Source: Alphaproteobacteria bacterium (GTDB lineage Bacteria > Pseudomonadota > Alphaproteobacteria > Micavibrionales > Micavibrionaceae). From it: 64,000 bases of DNA. Made by a program: the position numbers and the translations under genes. The notes under the pieces are model-generated. The model did not search any database and had not been told where the DNA came from. It saw only the letters and a program-made list of their open reading frames with translations. Where the stretch lies: NCBI GenBank assembly GCA_020443295.1, contig JAGRIJ010000049.1, forward strand, positions 34,953-98,952. The letters are read 5' to 3'. This document shows positions 36,664-43,452 of the stretch, piece after piece. The first letter of the stretch is position 1. Each line of letters begins with the position of its first letter.

Positions 36664-37296
36664 ATGAACATTGAAGAAAATGAAGTTCTCGTCGAATTTT
36701 ATTTCATGCGCCATGCGGAATCGATGGCCAATCAAAAACGCATAGCCAGCGGCACCGGATCGGACAGCAGGCTGAGCGAGACGGGAGAACAACAGACAAC
36801 GCTGGCGGCAGATTTTCTCGGACAGGTCGAACCCGGAATTTCAAGCGTCCATCACACGGATATGCACCGCGCTTTCCAGTCCGCCTCTGGAGTGAATAAA
36901 AGCCTGAACGTACCTCTGGTCACCGCAGCGGCATTTAATGAGCAAATGCTCGGAGAATGGGAAGGCGCCTCATGGGACGAGGCTGTCATCCATTTTCTCT
37001 CAGGAGAGGACCCGCCCAACGGCGAGAGCTACGCCGATTTTCATGACCGCATTCTTGCAGGACTGAAAGAACTCGCGGATAAGAAATCCCCGGACGGAAA
37101 AATACCCTTAATCGTTTCACACGGGGGGGTCTGGCTGGCCATTAACAGGATGTGCGGGGTAAAGACCCAGAAATGGCCGGAAAATTGCGATATCTTCCGG
37201 GTAAGACTAAAAGGAAGCTGGGAAAGCCCCACTCTGGAAACCGAGCACGTTTTTCAGCTTCCATCTGAAGAAAATCACTCAACCCTCACAACCTAA
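36664..37296 (+). CDS. Histidine phosphatase family protein (phosphoglycerate-mutase-like)
   Basis: A 210-residue member of the branch-1 histidine phosphatase superfamily. The catalytic motif RHAESMANQKRIASG holds the phospho-His; the second His is in VSHGGVWLAINRM, and Glu in FNEQMLGEWEG. The usual RHG is RHA here, as in several phosphatases. The gene follows the NUDIX gene by 22 bp and is probably the last of the operon; it overlaps the convergent FAD-oxidase gene by 18 bp. Confidence 0.88.
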   Translation: MNIEENEVLVEFYFMRHAESMANQKRIASGTGSDSRLSETGEQQTTLAADFLGQVEPGISSVHHTDMHRAFQSASGVNKSLNVPLVTAAAFNEQMLGEWEGASWDEAVIHFLSGEDPPNGESYADFHDRILAGLKELADKKSPDGKIPLIVSHGGVWLAINRMCGVKTQKWPENCDIFRVRLKGSWESPTLETEHVFQLPSEENHSTLTT

Positions 37297-38691
37297 ACGA
37301 ATATTCCCCAAAACATCACGGGGATCGAAAATTCTTTTGAACTGTCCCGCCACACCCTGCACCTCCTGCGGCACATACTGGTGATAATATGCCTGATTGG
37401 CCGGACCGATCCCGTGTTCGGCGCTGAAACTGCCGCCATAAGACCGCACCAGCAATTCATAAACCGCCTGCCGTACGGCCCGCGCTTGTTCAGGATCATA
37501 AGGCCCCGCCTCCGCCGTCCAGACCAGGTTGAAATGGTCGCTCCCATCTCCGCAATGTCCAAAATCGCACAACTTCAGAAACGGAAATTCCTTTTTCAGC
37601 AAAACCTTAGCTGCCGATTTAAAAGTCCAGAGTTGAGATCGTGAGACAGAGATATCCAATCCAATAACTTTTCCTTCATGCCTGAGCCCTTCGGAAAGAT
37701 GATGCCGCAGGGCCCACAACCCTTCGGCCCTCCCGGTAACGGCATCGATAATGGGTTTACCTCCCTGCTCGTCATAATGGGCCATGACAAACCCGACAAG
37801 TCGGTCTTCCAGATCGCCCCCCTCTTCCGTACTTTGCGAAGACAGCTCGATCAGCAGCGCATATTCGGGTATTTCCCCGCCAAACGGGTTCGGCGTATTG
37901 GGAACATGCCGGATAGCGTAATCCATGGCATGACGCGACATCCCCTCAAAGGAGGTCAGCAGACTTCCAAACTCCCGTTCAGCCGCCATCAGGATAGTAT
38001 TGACCTCTTCCAGAGAGCGCGGAACCGCCAGAACCGTGGCCCTCTGGACCGGAACAGGGGCGAGCGCGACAACCGCAGCCGTGACCACGCCAAACGCCCC
38101 GCCCGTGCCGACAAATACCTGTTTAAGATCAAGCCCGGTATTATCTTTGCGCAGATCCTTGAGCAGATTGAAAATGTTGCCCTGCCCGTCGACAACCTCC
38201 AGCCCGAGAAGATTGTGCCGGACATCCCCGTAACGGATCAGCCGACTCCCCCCCGTATTCGCGGCCACCATCCCCCCCAGCATGGGATCGGCCCCCAGAT
38301 CGATCGGAAAAAACAGCCCGTGCGCCCCCGCCGCTTCGTTCAGAGCGGAAAGCAACACCCCGGCCCCGGCCGTCGCCGTTCTGTTGACAGGATCAATGGA
38401 AAGCGGGACCTTCAGCCGCTCCAGCGAAAGCACAATCTGCGTCCCGCTCTGATCGGGAACAGACGCGCCCACCAGCCCTGTCACCGCGCCCTGTGGCACG
38501 ATTTTCAGGCCCCGGACCCCGCAGACACGAACAACAGCAGCCACCTCCTCGGTATTCCCCGGACGCACGATAAAAGCCGCCTTGCCGTTTTCATACCGCC
38601 AGTCCTCCTCATATCGGACTTTATCGGCAGGGGAAGTCAGGACATGCTCAGCCCCGACAATCTCAGAAAAACTTTGAATAGGCTCATTCAT
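37279..38691 (-). CDS. FAD-linked oxidase (GlcD / D-2-hydroxyacid dehydrogenase type)
   Basis: A 470-residue FAD-dependent dehydrogenase that oxidises a 2-hydroxyacid (D-lactate, glycolate or D-2-hydroxyglutarate). The PCMH FAD-binding domain is seen by FIVRPGNTEEVAAVVRVCG, PQGAVTGLVGASVPD and DLGADPMLGGMVAANTGGS. The C-terminal cap has FGHCGDGSDHFNLVW and EHGIGPANQAYY, typical of the family. Start is ATG 38691; the longer frame to 38784 adds a hydrophobic leader not usual here. No iron-sulfur partner (GlcF) lies beside it, so it is the single-subunit type. Confidence 0.92.
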   Translation of the reverse strand: MNEPIQSFSEIVGAEHVLTSPADKVRYEEDWRYENGKAAFIVRPGNTEEVAAVVRVCGVRGLKIVPQGAVTGLVGASVPDQSGTQIVLSLERLKVPLSIDPVNRTATAGAGVLLSALNEAAGAHGLFFPIDLGADPMLGGMVAANTGGSRLIRYGDVRHNLLGLEVVDGQGNIFNLLKDLRKDNTGLDLKQVFVGTGGAFGVVTAAVVALAPVPVQRATVLAVPRSLEEVNTILMAAEREFGSLLTSFEGMSRHAMDYAIRHVPNTPNPFGGEIPEYALLIELSSQSTEEGGDLEDRLVGFVMAHYDEQGGKPIIDAVTGRAEGLWALRHHLSEGLRHEGKVIGLDISVSRSQLWTFKSAAKVLLKKEFPFLKLCDFGHCGDGSDHFNLVWTAEAGPYDPEQARAVRQAVYELLVRSYGGSFSAEHGIGPANQAYYHQYVPQEVQGVAGQFKRIFDPRDVLGNIRLGCEG

Positions 38692-38770
38692 AGGCGCAGT
38701 GTGACATGGAATCGCCTGAACGCGAAGCGCAGAGGCGCAAGAAACAAACAAAAAGATATAGAAGCACCAA

Positions 38771-38794
38771 AAGCCCCGGCTCACACAGGGGCTT
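38771..38794 (-). terminator. Terminator of the fibre locus
   Basis: On the - strand AAGCCCC-(loop)-GGGGCTT followed by TTGG; a 7-bp stem 50 bp after the stop of the small secreted-protein gene. It likely ends the leftward transcript of the 39-41 kb locus. Confidence 0.6.
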
Positions 38795-38843
38795 AAAGGT
38801 GCAATCTGAAAGGCCGGAAATTCAGGACCCGGCCTTGAAATTC

Positions 38844-39266
38844 TTAGTTATTCGCGAGCGTATCCAGAACGTCGTCGATACCTTGGGTATTCTCGACAAT
38901 CGTCTCGTCGACCGTTGTGTCGTTATCGCTCGTTGCGGTCTGGTCTCCCGTGGAGTCCTGAAGGATATCAACACTTGCGCCTTCCGAGTTGTTCAGGATG
39001 ATGCAGGTATTGTTCGCCGTCGCCGACGTATCCCCGTCCTTGCCGCAAACCAGGTTTACGATTCCACCGGAACCGCCGCTGATAGTGCCGCCGCTGTTGT
39101 TGCCGTCTTCAACCGAATGAATCAGCGCTGCAATCGAAGCGCGGTTCTGGGGCGAAAAGCTCCAGGGCTGCTCTGACATTTGCGCGTAAGCCGGAACGGA
39201 AGTAAAAGCGGAAATTGCAAGAACCGCTGCCGCAATCAATTTGCCTTTTGTTTTATTCTCAATCAT
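38844..39266 (-). CDS. Small secreted protein with shared QM..PxSF N-terminus
   Basis: A 140-residue exported protein with signal peptide (about 1-28, ending VPAYAQ). The mature protein begins QMSEQPWSFSPQN, closely matching the mature start QMNNKPFSFN of the protein encoded at 41664. A Gly/Ser linker, two Cys (VCGKDG, NTCIIL) and an Asn/Thr/Asp-rich tail follow. It lies 93 bp after the HfaD-like gene on the same strand, past a strong hairpin. I think it is secreted through or anchored by the CsgG/HfaB-like lipoprotein, perhaps as a fibre or anchor component; this is inference. ATG 39266 gives the signal peptide. Confidence 0.75.
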   Translation of the reverse strand: MIENKTKGKLIAAAVLAISAFTSVPAYAQMSEQPWSFSPQNRASIAALIHSVEDGNNSGGTISGGSGGIVNLVCGKDGDTSATANNTCIILNNSEGASVDILQDSTGDQTATSDNDTTVDETIVENTQGIDDVLDTLANN

Positions 39267-39294
39267 AATATTACACCTTTTTCTTGAGAGGGAG

Positions 39295-39318
39295 GGGGAG
39301 CGAGTTTTCTCGCTCCCC
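39295..39318. promoter_or_regulatory. Strong intergenic hairpin between the HfaD-like gene and the small secreted gene
   Basis: GGGGAGCGAG-TTTT-CTCGCTCCCC: a perfect 10-bp stem with 4-base loop, in the 93-bp gap. No T-run follows on the - strand, so it is more likely a partial terminator or an mRNA-stabilising element that makes unequal protein amounts from one transcript. Confidence 0.6.
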
Positions 39319-39359
39319 TTCAATTCTTTATGTTAAGTCTTCAGACCTGATAAGCCTGA

Positions 39360-40439
39360 TTACTCGCCAGCGCTGGAAACGTCAGGGCTGTTAACAGTGA
39401 TGCTGACGTTGTTACCAACGGCCGTAGCAACAGAGTTAACCAGAGCGCCATCCAGAGCATCCAGGTTCGTGTAGCCGGTAACGGAAACGCCGGTTACAGT
39501 CGAGCTAGCCGAAACATCGGCGTAGTTGAACTGGGTCAGGTCGGCAACCAGGAACGCATCGCCAGGGGTGGCTGCATCCAGGTTAACGCTCAGGTTGTTA
39601 CCAACAGCGGTCGCTTCGCTGTTAACTTGTGCATCGGTGATGCCGCTAACAGAAGAAGTTGCGCTAACATTACCGGGCTCGATAACGCCGAGCAGACCGC
39701 CGAGAACGCCGGCAATCAGGATGTCGGTGTGGGTGTTACCCGTCCCGAACTCATCGTCGTTTTCATCGATAGCCGCAACATTGGTGCCAGCTTCAACAAT
39801 TTGACGGTCGCCGAAGATCGGGTCGAAACCACCGAAGTTGTACTGAGCATCATGCAGGTTGGTAGCAACCGTGCTGTTGATCGACTGGTTGTTTGCAACA
39901 GCCGTAGCAACAGAGTTCACGAGCGGCAGGTCAACAGCGTCTTTGACGTTGATTTCGGACGCAGGGACTTCAACTTCGCCGAACGCACGGAACGTCAGGG
40001 TCAGCTGGTCAGAACCTTCATCCAGCGTGTCGCCAAGCAGTTCGCCAGAGAGAGGACCGGTACCATTGCCTTCGTTCGGGCCAGCCGGCAGAACGATAGA
40101 CGGGTCAACGGAGTCATCGGTCGTCGTAACGAACGTGAAGGTCTCATCGATGTTAACAAAGCCGCCGCCATTTTCGCCGCCGGTGCCGGGATCAGAATTG
40201 GTGATGCCGGAAACGATGGAATTAGCGGTAACATCGCCGATGTTCATTTGGATCTTTTCGATCTCTACCAGACCGGAAATATCGAAATTGTCATCGATAT
40301 TAACAGTGATGTTTTCGGTGCTGGTAACAACTTTGTTCCATTCCCAGTCAACATCGTCGAAAGCTTTCGCGGAGGTGGCGCCGAAACCGAGCACCATAAC
40401 CGACGCGGACGCCAGCAACAGGGTTTTAGTGATTTTCAT
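39360..40439 (-). CDS. HfaD-like secreted repeat protein (holdfast anchor / amyloid-like)
   Basis: A 359-residue exported protein with a signal peptide (about 1-26, AKA-F). It holds three copies of VNSxATAV(G/A)NN (residues 174-184, 272-282, 334-344) and three of the type (D/N)V(S/T)A.S.V(S/T)G(I/V)(S/T) (69-80, 257-268, 308-319). The ATAVGNN pattern is what I know from HfaD-type holdfast-anchoring proteins and other beta-rich surface proteins of alphaproteobacteria. The gene overlaps the CsgG/HfaB-like gene by 14 bp, as expected for an Hfa operon. It is probably an outer-surface anchor or amyloid-like fibre protein. The AT/GC content is average and codons are clean. Confidence 0.75.
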   Translation of the reverse strand: MKITKTLLLASASVMVLGFGATSAKAFDDVDWEWNKVVTSTENITVNIDDNFDISGLVEIEKIQMNIGDVTANSIVSGITNSDPGTGGENGGGFVNIDETFTFVTTTDDSVDPSIVLPAGPNEGNGTGPLSGELLGDTLDEGSDQLTLTFRAFGEVEVPASEINVKDAVDLPLVNSVATAVANNQSINSTVATNLHDAQYNFGGFDPIFGDRQIVEAGTNVAAIDENDDEFGTGNTHTDILIAGVLGGLLGVIEPGNVSATSSVSGITDAQVNSEATAVGNNLSVNLDAATPGDAFLVADLTQFNYADVSASSTVTGVSVTGYTNLDALDGALVNSVATAVGNNVSITVNSPDVSSAGE

Positions 40440-41310
40440 TAGTAGTTACTCCTTCTTGAGAGTTGTTGGTTGTGTTGGGCCGCTCAAGGTACGACTCCAT
40501 GAAGTCGTTTTCCGTGAGGCCGCAGCCCGGAGCCTCTGGAAGTCTTAAGAACTCGGTCATGATGTTGTAGACGGCCATTTCCGCAACCGAGCGTACGCCC
40601 AGCTGCATCGGCTCGTTCCGGATCGCTCCGGCATCGAATTCAACAAGGGTATCGCCGAAGAAACGGAAGACGTTGGCTTCGACCTCGTAACCCAGAATCT
40701 GCTTCTGCAGGGAAGAAACGTAGCGGATCGCAAAATTGCGCGAATCGATAACACGCAGATCCATCGCCACATTGACCACCACAGTGCGGGCACCGCCGCC
40801 GATGCCGCGAACGAACAACTGCGTTCCGCCACTGACGATATTATAGTTAAGCTCGGTCAAAGCACCGACAATGATGAAATCGCTGGCCGGAAGAGCGCCG
40901 TACTGGTTGGGCGTGCGCGAGAGCTTCTTCTGCTCGGAAAGCTTGACCTCTGCCAGAGGAATACGCAGATCGAGACGCTCGACCATATGAACCTTCCCGG
41001 TCTTCGCAAGCGCGCTGATCACCATCTCGGACGCACCCTGGGTCAGGGCATGGCCGTTATCGTCATAATTGATCTGCCCGGTCTTGTCGGAAATCTCACC
41101 CACGGCAAAGACGGGAAGATTTGAGGCGGGAATATCGCGAAGGGCTTTCAGGCACTGGCTGTAAGGCGTATCATTATTAGTGACACCGTAACTGAAAGCG
41201 GGTTTAACACCGGCCTTGCTGGTCCCGGTAGGCGCAGGGGCACACCCGGCAAGCAAAAAGCCAGTAATTAACAAAGAAGTAGCTACTCTTGGAAACATCA
41301 TATTCCTCAA
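40426..41310 (-). CDS. CsgG/HfaB family outer-membrane secretion lipoprotein
   Basis: A 294-residue lipoprotein: lipobox LLAGC with Cys23, so anchored in the outer membrane. Family pieces are LPVFAVGEISDKTGQ, MVISALAKTGKVHMVERLDL, EQKKLSRTP, DFIIVGALTELNYNI and RVIDSRNFAIRYVSSLQKQILG, matching CsgG, which forms the oligomeric channel for curli subunits and, as HfaB, for holdfast anchors. ATG 41310, with a second ATG three codons in. The start is 353 bp from the divergent small secreted gene and its 3' end overlaps the HfaD-like gene, so they are translated together. The exact substrates are inferred from neighbours. Confidence 0.9.
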   Translation of the reverse strand: MRNMMFPRVATSLLITGFLLAGCAPAPTGTSKAGVKPAFSYGVTNNDTPYSQCLKALRDIPASNLPVFAVGEISDKTGQINYDDNGHALTQGASEMVISALAKTGKVHMVERLDLRIPLAEVKLSEQKKLSRTPNQYGALPASDFIIVGALTELNYNIVSGGTQLFVRGIGGGARTVVVNVAMDLRVIDSRNFAIRYVSSLQKQILGYEVEANVFRFFGDTLVEFDAGAIRNEPMQLGVRSVAEMAVYNIMTEFLRLPEAPGCGLTENDFMESYLERPNTTNNSQEGVTTNENH

Positions 41311-41353
41311 TTTCGTTGGTCAAAGTTATAAAGCGGAATGAGACAGACCTTAA

Positions 41354-41367
41354 AGACTTATAAGTCT
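41354..41367. promoter_or_regulatory. 14-bp palindrome near the CsgG/HfaB-like start
   Basis: AGACTTATAAGTCT, a perfect palindrome 44 bp upstream of the CsgG/HfaB-like start codon. It may be an operator or part of the mRNA leader. Confidence 0.4.
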
Positions 41368-41441
41368 GGGTACAGGGTTCATATGGGCATGATTTTCTTA
41401 CAAAAGAAGTACCCCTAAATTCCAGAATTACTCTTAATAAT

Positions 41442-41457
41442 TACCTCTTTAGGGGTA
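41442..41457. promoter_or_regulatory. NarL-type 7-2-7 inverted repeat
   Basis: TACCTCT-TT-AGGGGTA. Both halves fit the NarL/NarP heptamer TACYYMT and its complement AKRRGTA, in the 2-bp-spaced arrangement typical of strong NarL/NarP sites. The regulator gene at 42259-42978 encodes a protein of that family, and the site lies between the two divergent parts of the fibre locus. Confidence 0.65.
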
Positions 41458-41663
41458 TTAAAAATTAAGGCCGCTCCAAAAGATGTACCTCTATTTTTCT
41501 TGACCTGATTAAGGCACTTTTAAGAAACTGAGAATTAAGCTTTGAAAATGAAAACCTTAGCTTTTGCGTTCTGGATATTAGGAGTTAGTGATGAAGTGCC
41601 TGTTGTCAGCGCGCAAAACTCTGTTTACCATTGTAATTTGAAGAGAACTCAGGAGATTCGCGC

Positions 41664-42182
41664 ATGAAAAGAGCGTTGACCGTTTTAACCCTGGTAATTG
41701 GAATGGGCACCTTGGCCCTGCCCGCTCAGGCACAGATGAATAACAAACCGTTTTCCTTTAACACGCCGGACGGCGGCGTGGGAATGAGCGTGGGCGCCAA
41801 GCAGGCAATCATTAACCAGCAGGTTTATGACTCTACCCCGAAAAACATGCTGCGCAACGCCGAAGGCCAGCTTCTCTCGGTGACAAAGGGCGAAAACAAC
41901 TACCCGATTGTCACTAACGCAGACGGCACCGCCGTGATCCCCAATTACAGGGGGACAAGCTACAAGGGCAGCAACCTTGAAATGTCCGTCGGTGTGTTTA
42001 ATTCCTTCTTCTCCCCCAGGAACAGCAACGATTCGCCAGTTTACCTCAGCGCGTCCAACGGCCAGACCGGCCCGGTCATCAGCACATGGACGGCCCGTGT
42101 GGCCAGCGGCGAACCTGTATCCTTTGTGGCGAATAATTCCATCGACACCTGGACGGGTCTGGTCGAAACACTGGGATACTGA
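41664..42182 (+). CDS. Small secreted protein of the fibre locus
   Basis: A 172-residue exported protein; signal peptide about 1-23 (TLALPAQAQ). The mature N-terminus QMNNKPFSFNTPDGG resembles that of the protein encoded at 38844. Then follow a Gly-rich GVGMSVGAKQAIINQQ segment and beta-rich stretches with many Asn, Ser and Thr, ending NSIDTWTGLVETLGY. It is divergent from the CsgG/HfaB-like gene with a common regulatory region. By position it could be the HfaA counterpart, but I do not recognise HfaA motifs, so I give no symbol. The ATG is preceded by AGGAGA. Candidate fibre or adhesin subunit; inferred. Confidence 0.75.
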   Translation: MKRALTVLTLVIGMGTLALPAQAQMNNKPFSFNTPDGGVGMSVGAKQAIINQQVYDSTPKNMLRNAEGQLLSVTKGENNYPIVTNADGTAVIPNYRGTSYKGSNLEMSVGVFNSFFSPRNSNDSPVYLSASNGQTGPVISTWTARVASGEPVSFVANNSIDTWTGLVETLGY

Positions 42183-42189
42183 CTAAAAA

Positions 42190-42211
42190 CGGGCACCATA
42201 AAACGTGCCCG
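42190..42211 (-). terminator. Terminator hairpin
   Basis: CGGGCAC-(8-base loop)-GTGCCCG between the convergent secreted gene and the LuxR-type gene. On the - strand it is followed by TTTTTAG, so it terminates the regulator transcript; on the + strand the following sequence is not T-rich. Confidence 0.7.
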
Positions 42212-42258
42212 CTTCAAAGTAAGCGGAAAAAAAGTCTCTTGCCTGCACTGTAAGCGGG

Positions 42259-42978
42259 TTAGTGTAAGCCCTCGACGAGGTTCTTACTGGATTTCTTGCT
42301 CGCATTGATTTCCGGGCAAGGCACGATTCCATTTCGAATCGCCCAGATCGCAGCCTGCGTCCGGTTGCCAAGTCCCAGCTTGCGCAAGATGGTCTTGAGG
42401 TGAACCTTGACCGTCGACTCGGTGATATCGAGTTTACGGGCAATGAATTTATTTGTATCGCCATTGGCCAGACAGCTGATGATATCAAGCTCCCGGTCGG
42501 AAAGATCGTACTCGTCGGGATCTTCCGTACTAAAATTCGTCACCCATGAATCCCAGCCCTTGGTAAGCAGCGAAGCCATGGAGGTCGGGAAAACCTTCTC
42601 CCCGAGCATGATCAGGTTAAGCGAACCGATAAAGGCGCTGGCCGAAATATCCTTGAGCACAAACCCATCGGCCCCGGCAGAAAAACTCTCACGGATAAGA
42701 ACAGAATCCAGATCCTGCGACAAAATGACGATTCTGGCTTTGGGAAACCCTCTTTTGAGAAGCTGGATCGACGCAGACAAATCGTCGTTCTCTTCATCGA
42801 CGCCACAGACAATCAGTTGAAGATTGGAATTGGGTTCGTGCGGATCAGTATCCGATACGTTTCTGAATTCCAAGACTGTATCATAATGGGATTGAATAAG
42901 GAGGCTTTTTAACCCTTCACGGATGAAAGAATTTTTTTCGATCAAAAGGGTAGTCACTCTATTCATTTTTACACTCAC
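42259..42978 (-). CDS. NarL/LuxR-type regulator with degenerate receiver
   Basis: A 239-residue regulator: receiver-like domain (about 8-125) and a C-terminal LuxR helix-turn-helix (about 165-225: LSDRELDIISCLANGDTNKFIARKL, then ESTVKVHLKTILRKLG). In the receiver the usual N-terminal acidic pair is EK (LLIEKNSF) and the phospho-Asp position (IVCGVDEEND) appears to be Gly, while the Lys of FVLKD is kept, so it probably works without phosphorylation, as CsgD does for curli. It sits beside the CsgG/HfaB-like locus with NarL-type sites in the promoter region, so I infer that it controls that locus. Start ATG 42978 or 42966. Confidence 0.88.
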   Translation of the reverse strand: MSVKMNRVTTLLIEKNSFIREGLKSLLIQSHYDTVLEFRNVSDTDPHEPNSNLQLIVCGVDEENDDLSASIQLLKRGFPKARIVILSQDLDSVLIRESFSAGADGFVLKDISASAFIGSLNLIMLGEKVFPTSMASLLTKGWDSWVTNFSTEDPDEYDLSDRELDIISCLANGDTNKFIARKLDITESTVKVHLKTILRKLGLGNRTQAAIWAIRNGIVPCPEINASKKSSKNLVEGLH

Positions 42979-43452
42979 TACAATTACCGCAATAGTTCAG
43001 TTACTTATATTTTTTATTTAAAGTCGCAATAAAACTTTTCAGACATAACCCCTGTCCGGAAAAATCTTTTTAAAGAAATCAAAAAAATGATACGAGCGAC
43101 AATGTATAGGAGGGGTAGCGATAAATCAAGAAACTAATTTCCGCACAAGAATGTAAATTTTTTGTCTCTGTGCGCTACAATTTTAAGAAAAGTTTTTTCA
43201 GAAACCAAGGATTCCGCGCACTTCAGAAAGAACAGAATTGCGACATATAAGCTAAATATAATCTACCGGTCCAGTAAATATTTTTCTTTGTGGCCATTTT
43301 GCATCACCCGGAATTTTTTAGAAAACACCCCATGAACGCAAAAGAGTTATAGCCTATAATTTCAAAAAGCAAAGAGTACGTAATAAACCTGACACTCGGC
43401 AAACCCGCCGAAAGCTTGAACAAAACAGCGGCAACAAAATCAAGAGAAGCCA
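42979..43452. other. AT-rich intergenic region upstream of the regulator
   Basis: A 474-bp gap between the leftward regulator and the rightward DUF350 gene. It holds one NarL-type heptamer (AGGGGTA at 43111-43117, TACCCCT on the - strand), about 135 bp upstream of the regulator start, a possible autoregulatory site. AT-rich runs (43000-43090 and 43140-43280) suggest promoters on both sides. I see no open frame or hairpin. Confidence 0.55.
43111..43117 (-). promoter_or_regulatory. Single NarL-type heptamer
   Basis: TACCCCT on the - strand, identical to a heptamer in the fibre-locus control region; it lies upstream of the NarL/LuxR-type gene. A single 7-mer is weak evidence. Confidence 0.25.

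Larger units (their letters stand above)
41311..41663. promoter_or_regulatory. Divergent control region of the fibre locus
   Basis: A 353-bp AT-rich gap between the CsgG/HfaB-like gene and the small secreted protein gene. It contains four NarL-type heptamers (TACCCCT 41410-41416, TACCTCT 41442-41448, AGGGGTA 41451-41457, TACCTCT 41486-41492), two of which form a 7-2-7 inverted repeat. It also has a 14-bp palindrome at 41354-41367 and a pair of TTAAG sites 11 bp apart at 41509-41524. The segments AAAAGAAGTACCCCTA (41402) and AAAAGATGTACCTCTA (41478) match at 14 of 16 positions. Confidence 0.7.

Noticed and set aside
41349..41365. CTTAAA-GACTT-ATAAGT as another PmrA-like box
   Set aside because: The second half lacks TTAA; the palindrome AGACTTATAAGTCT explains the sequence better.
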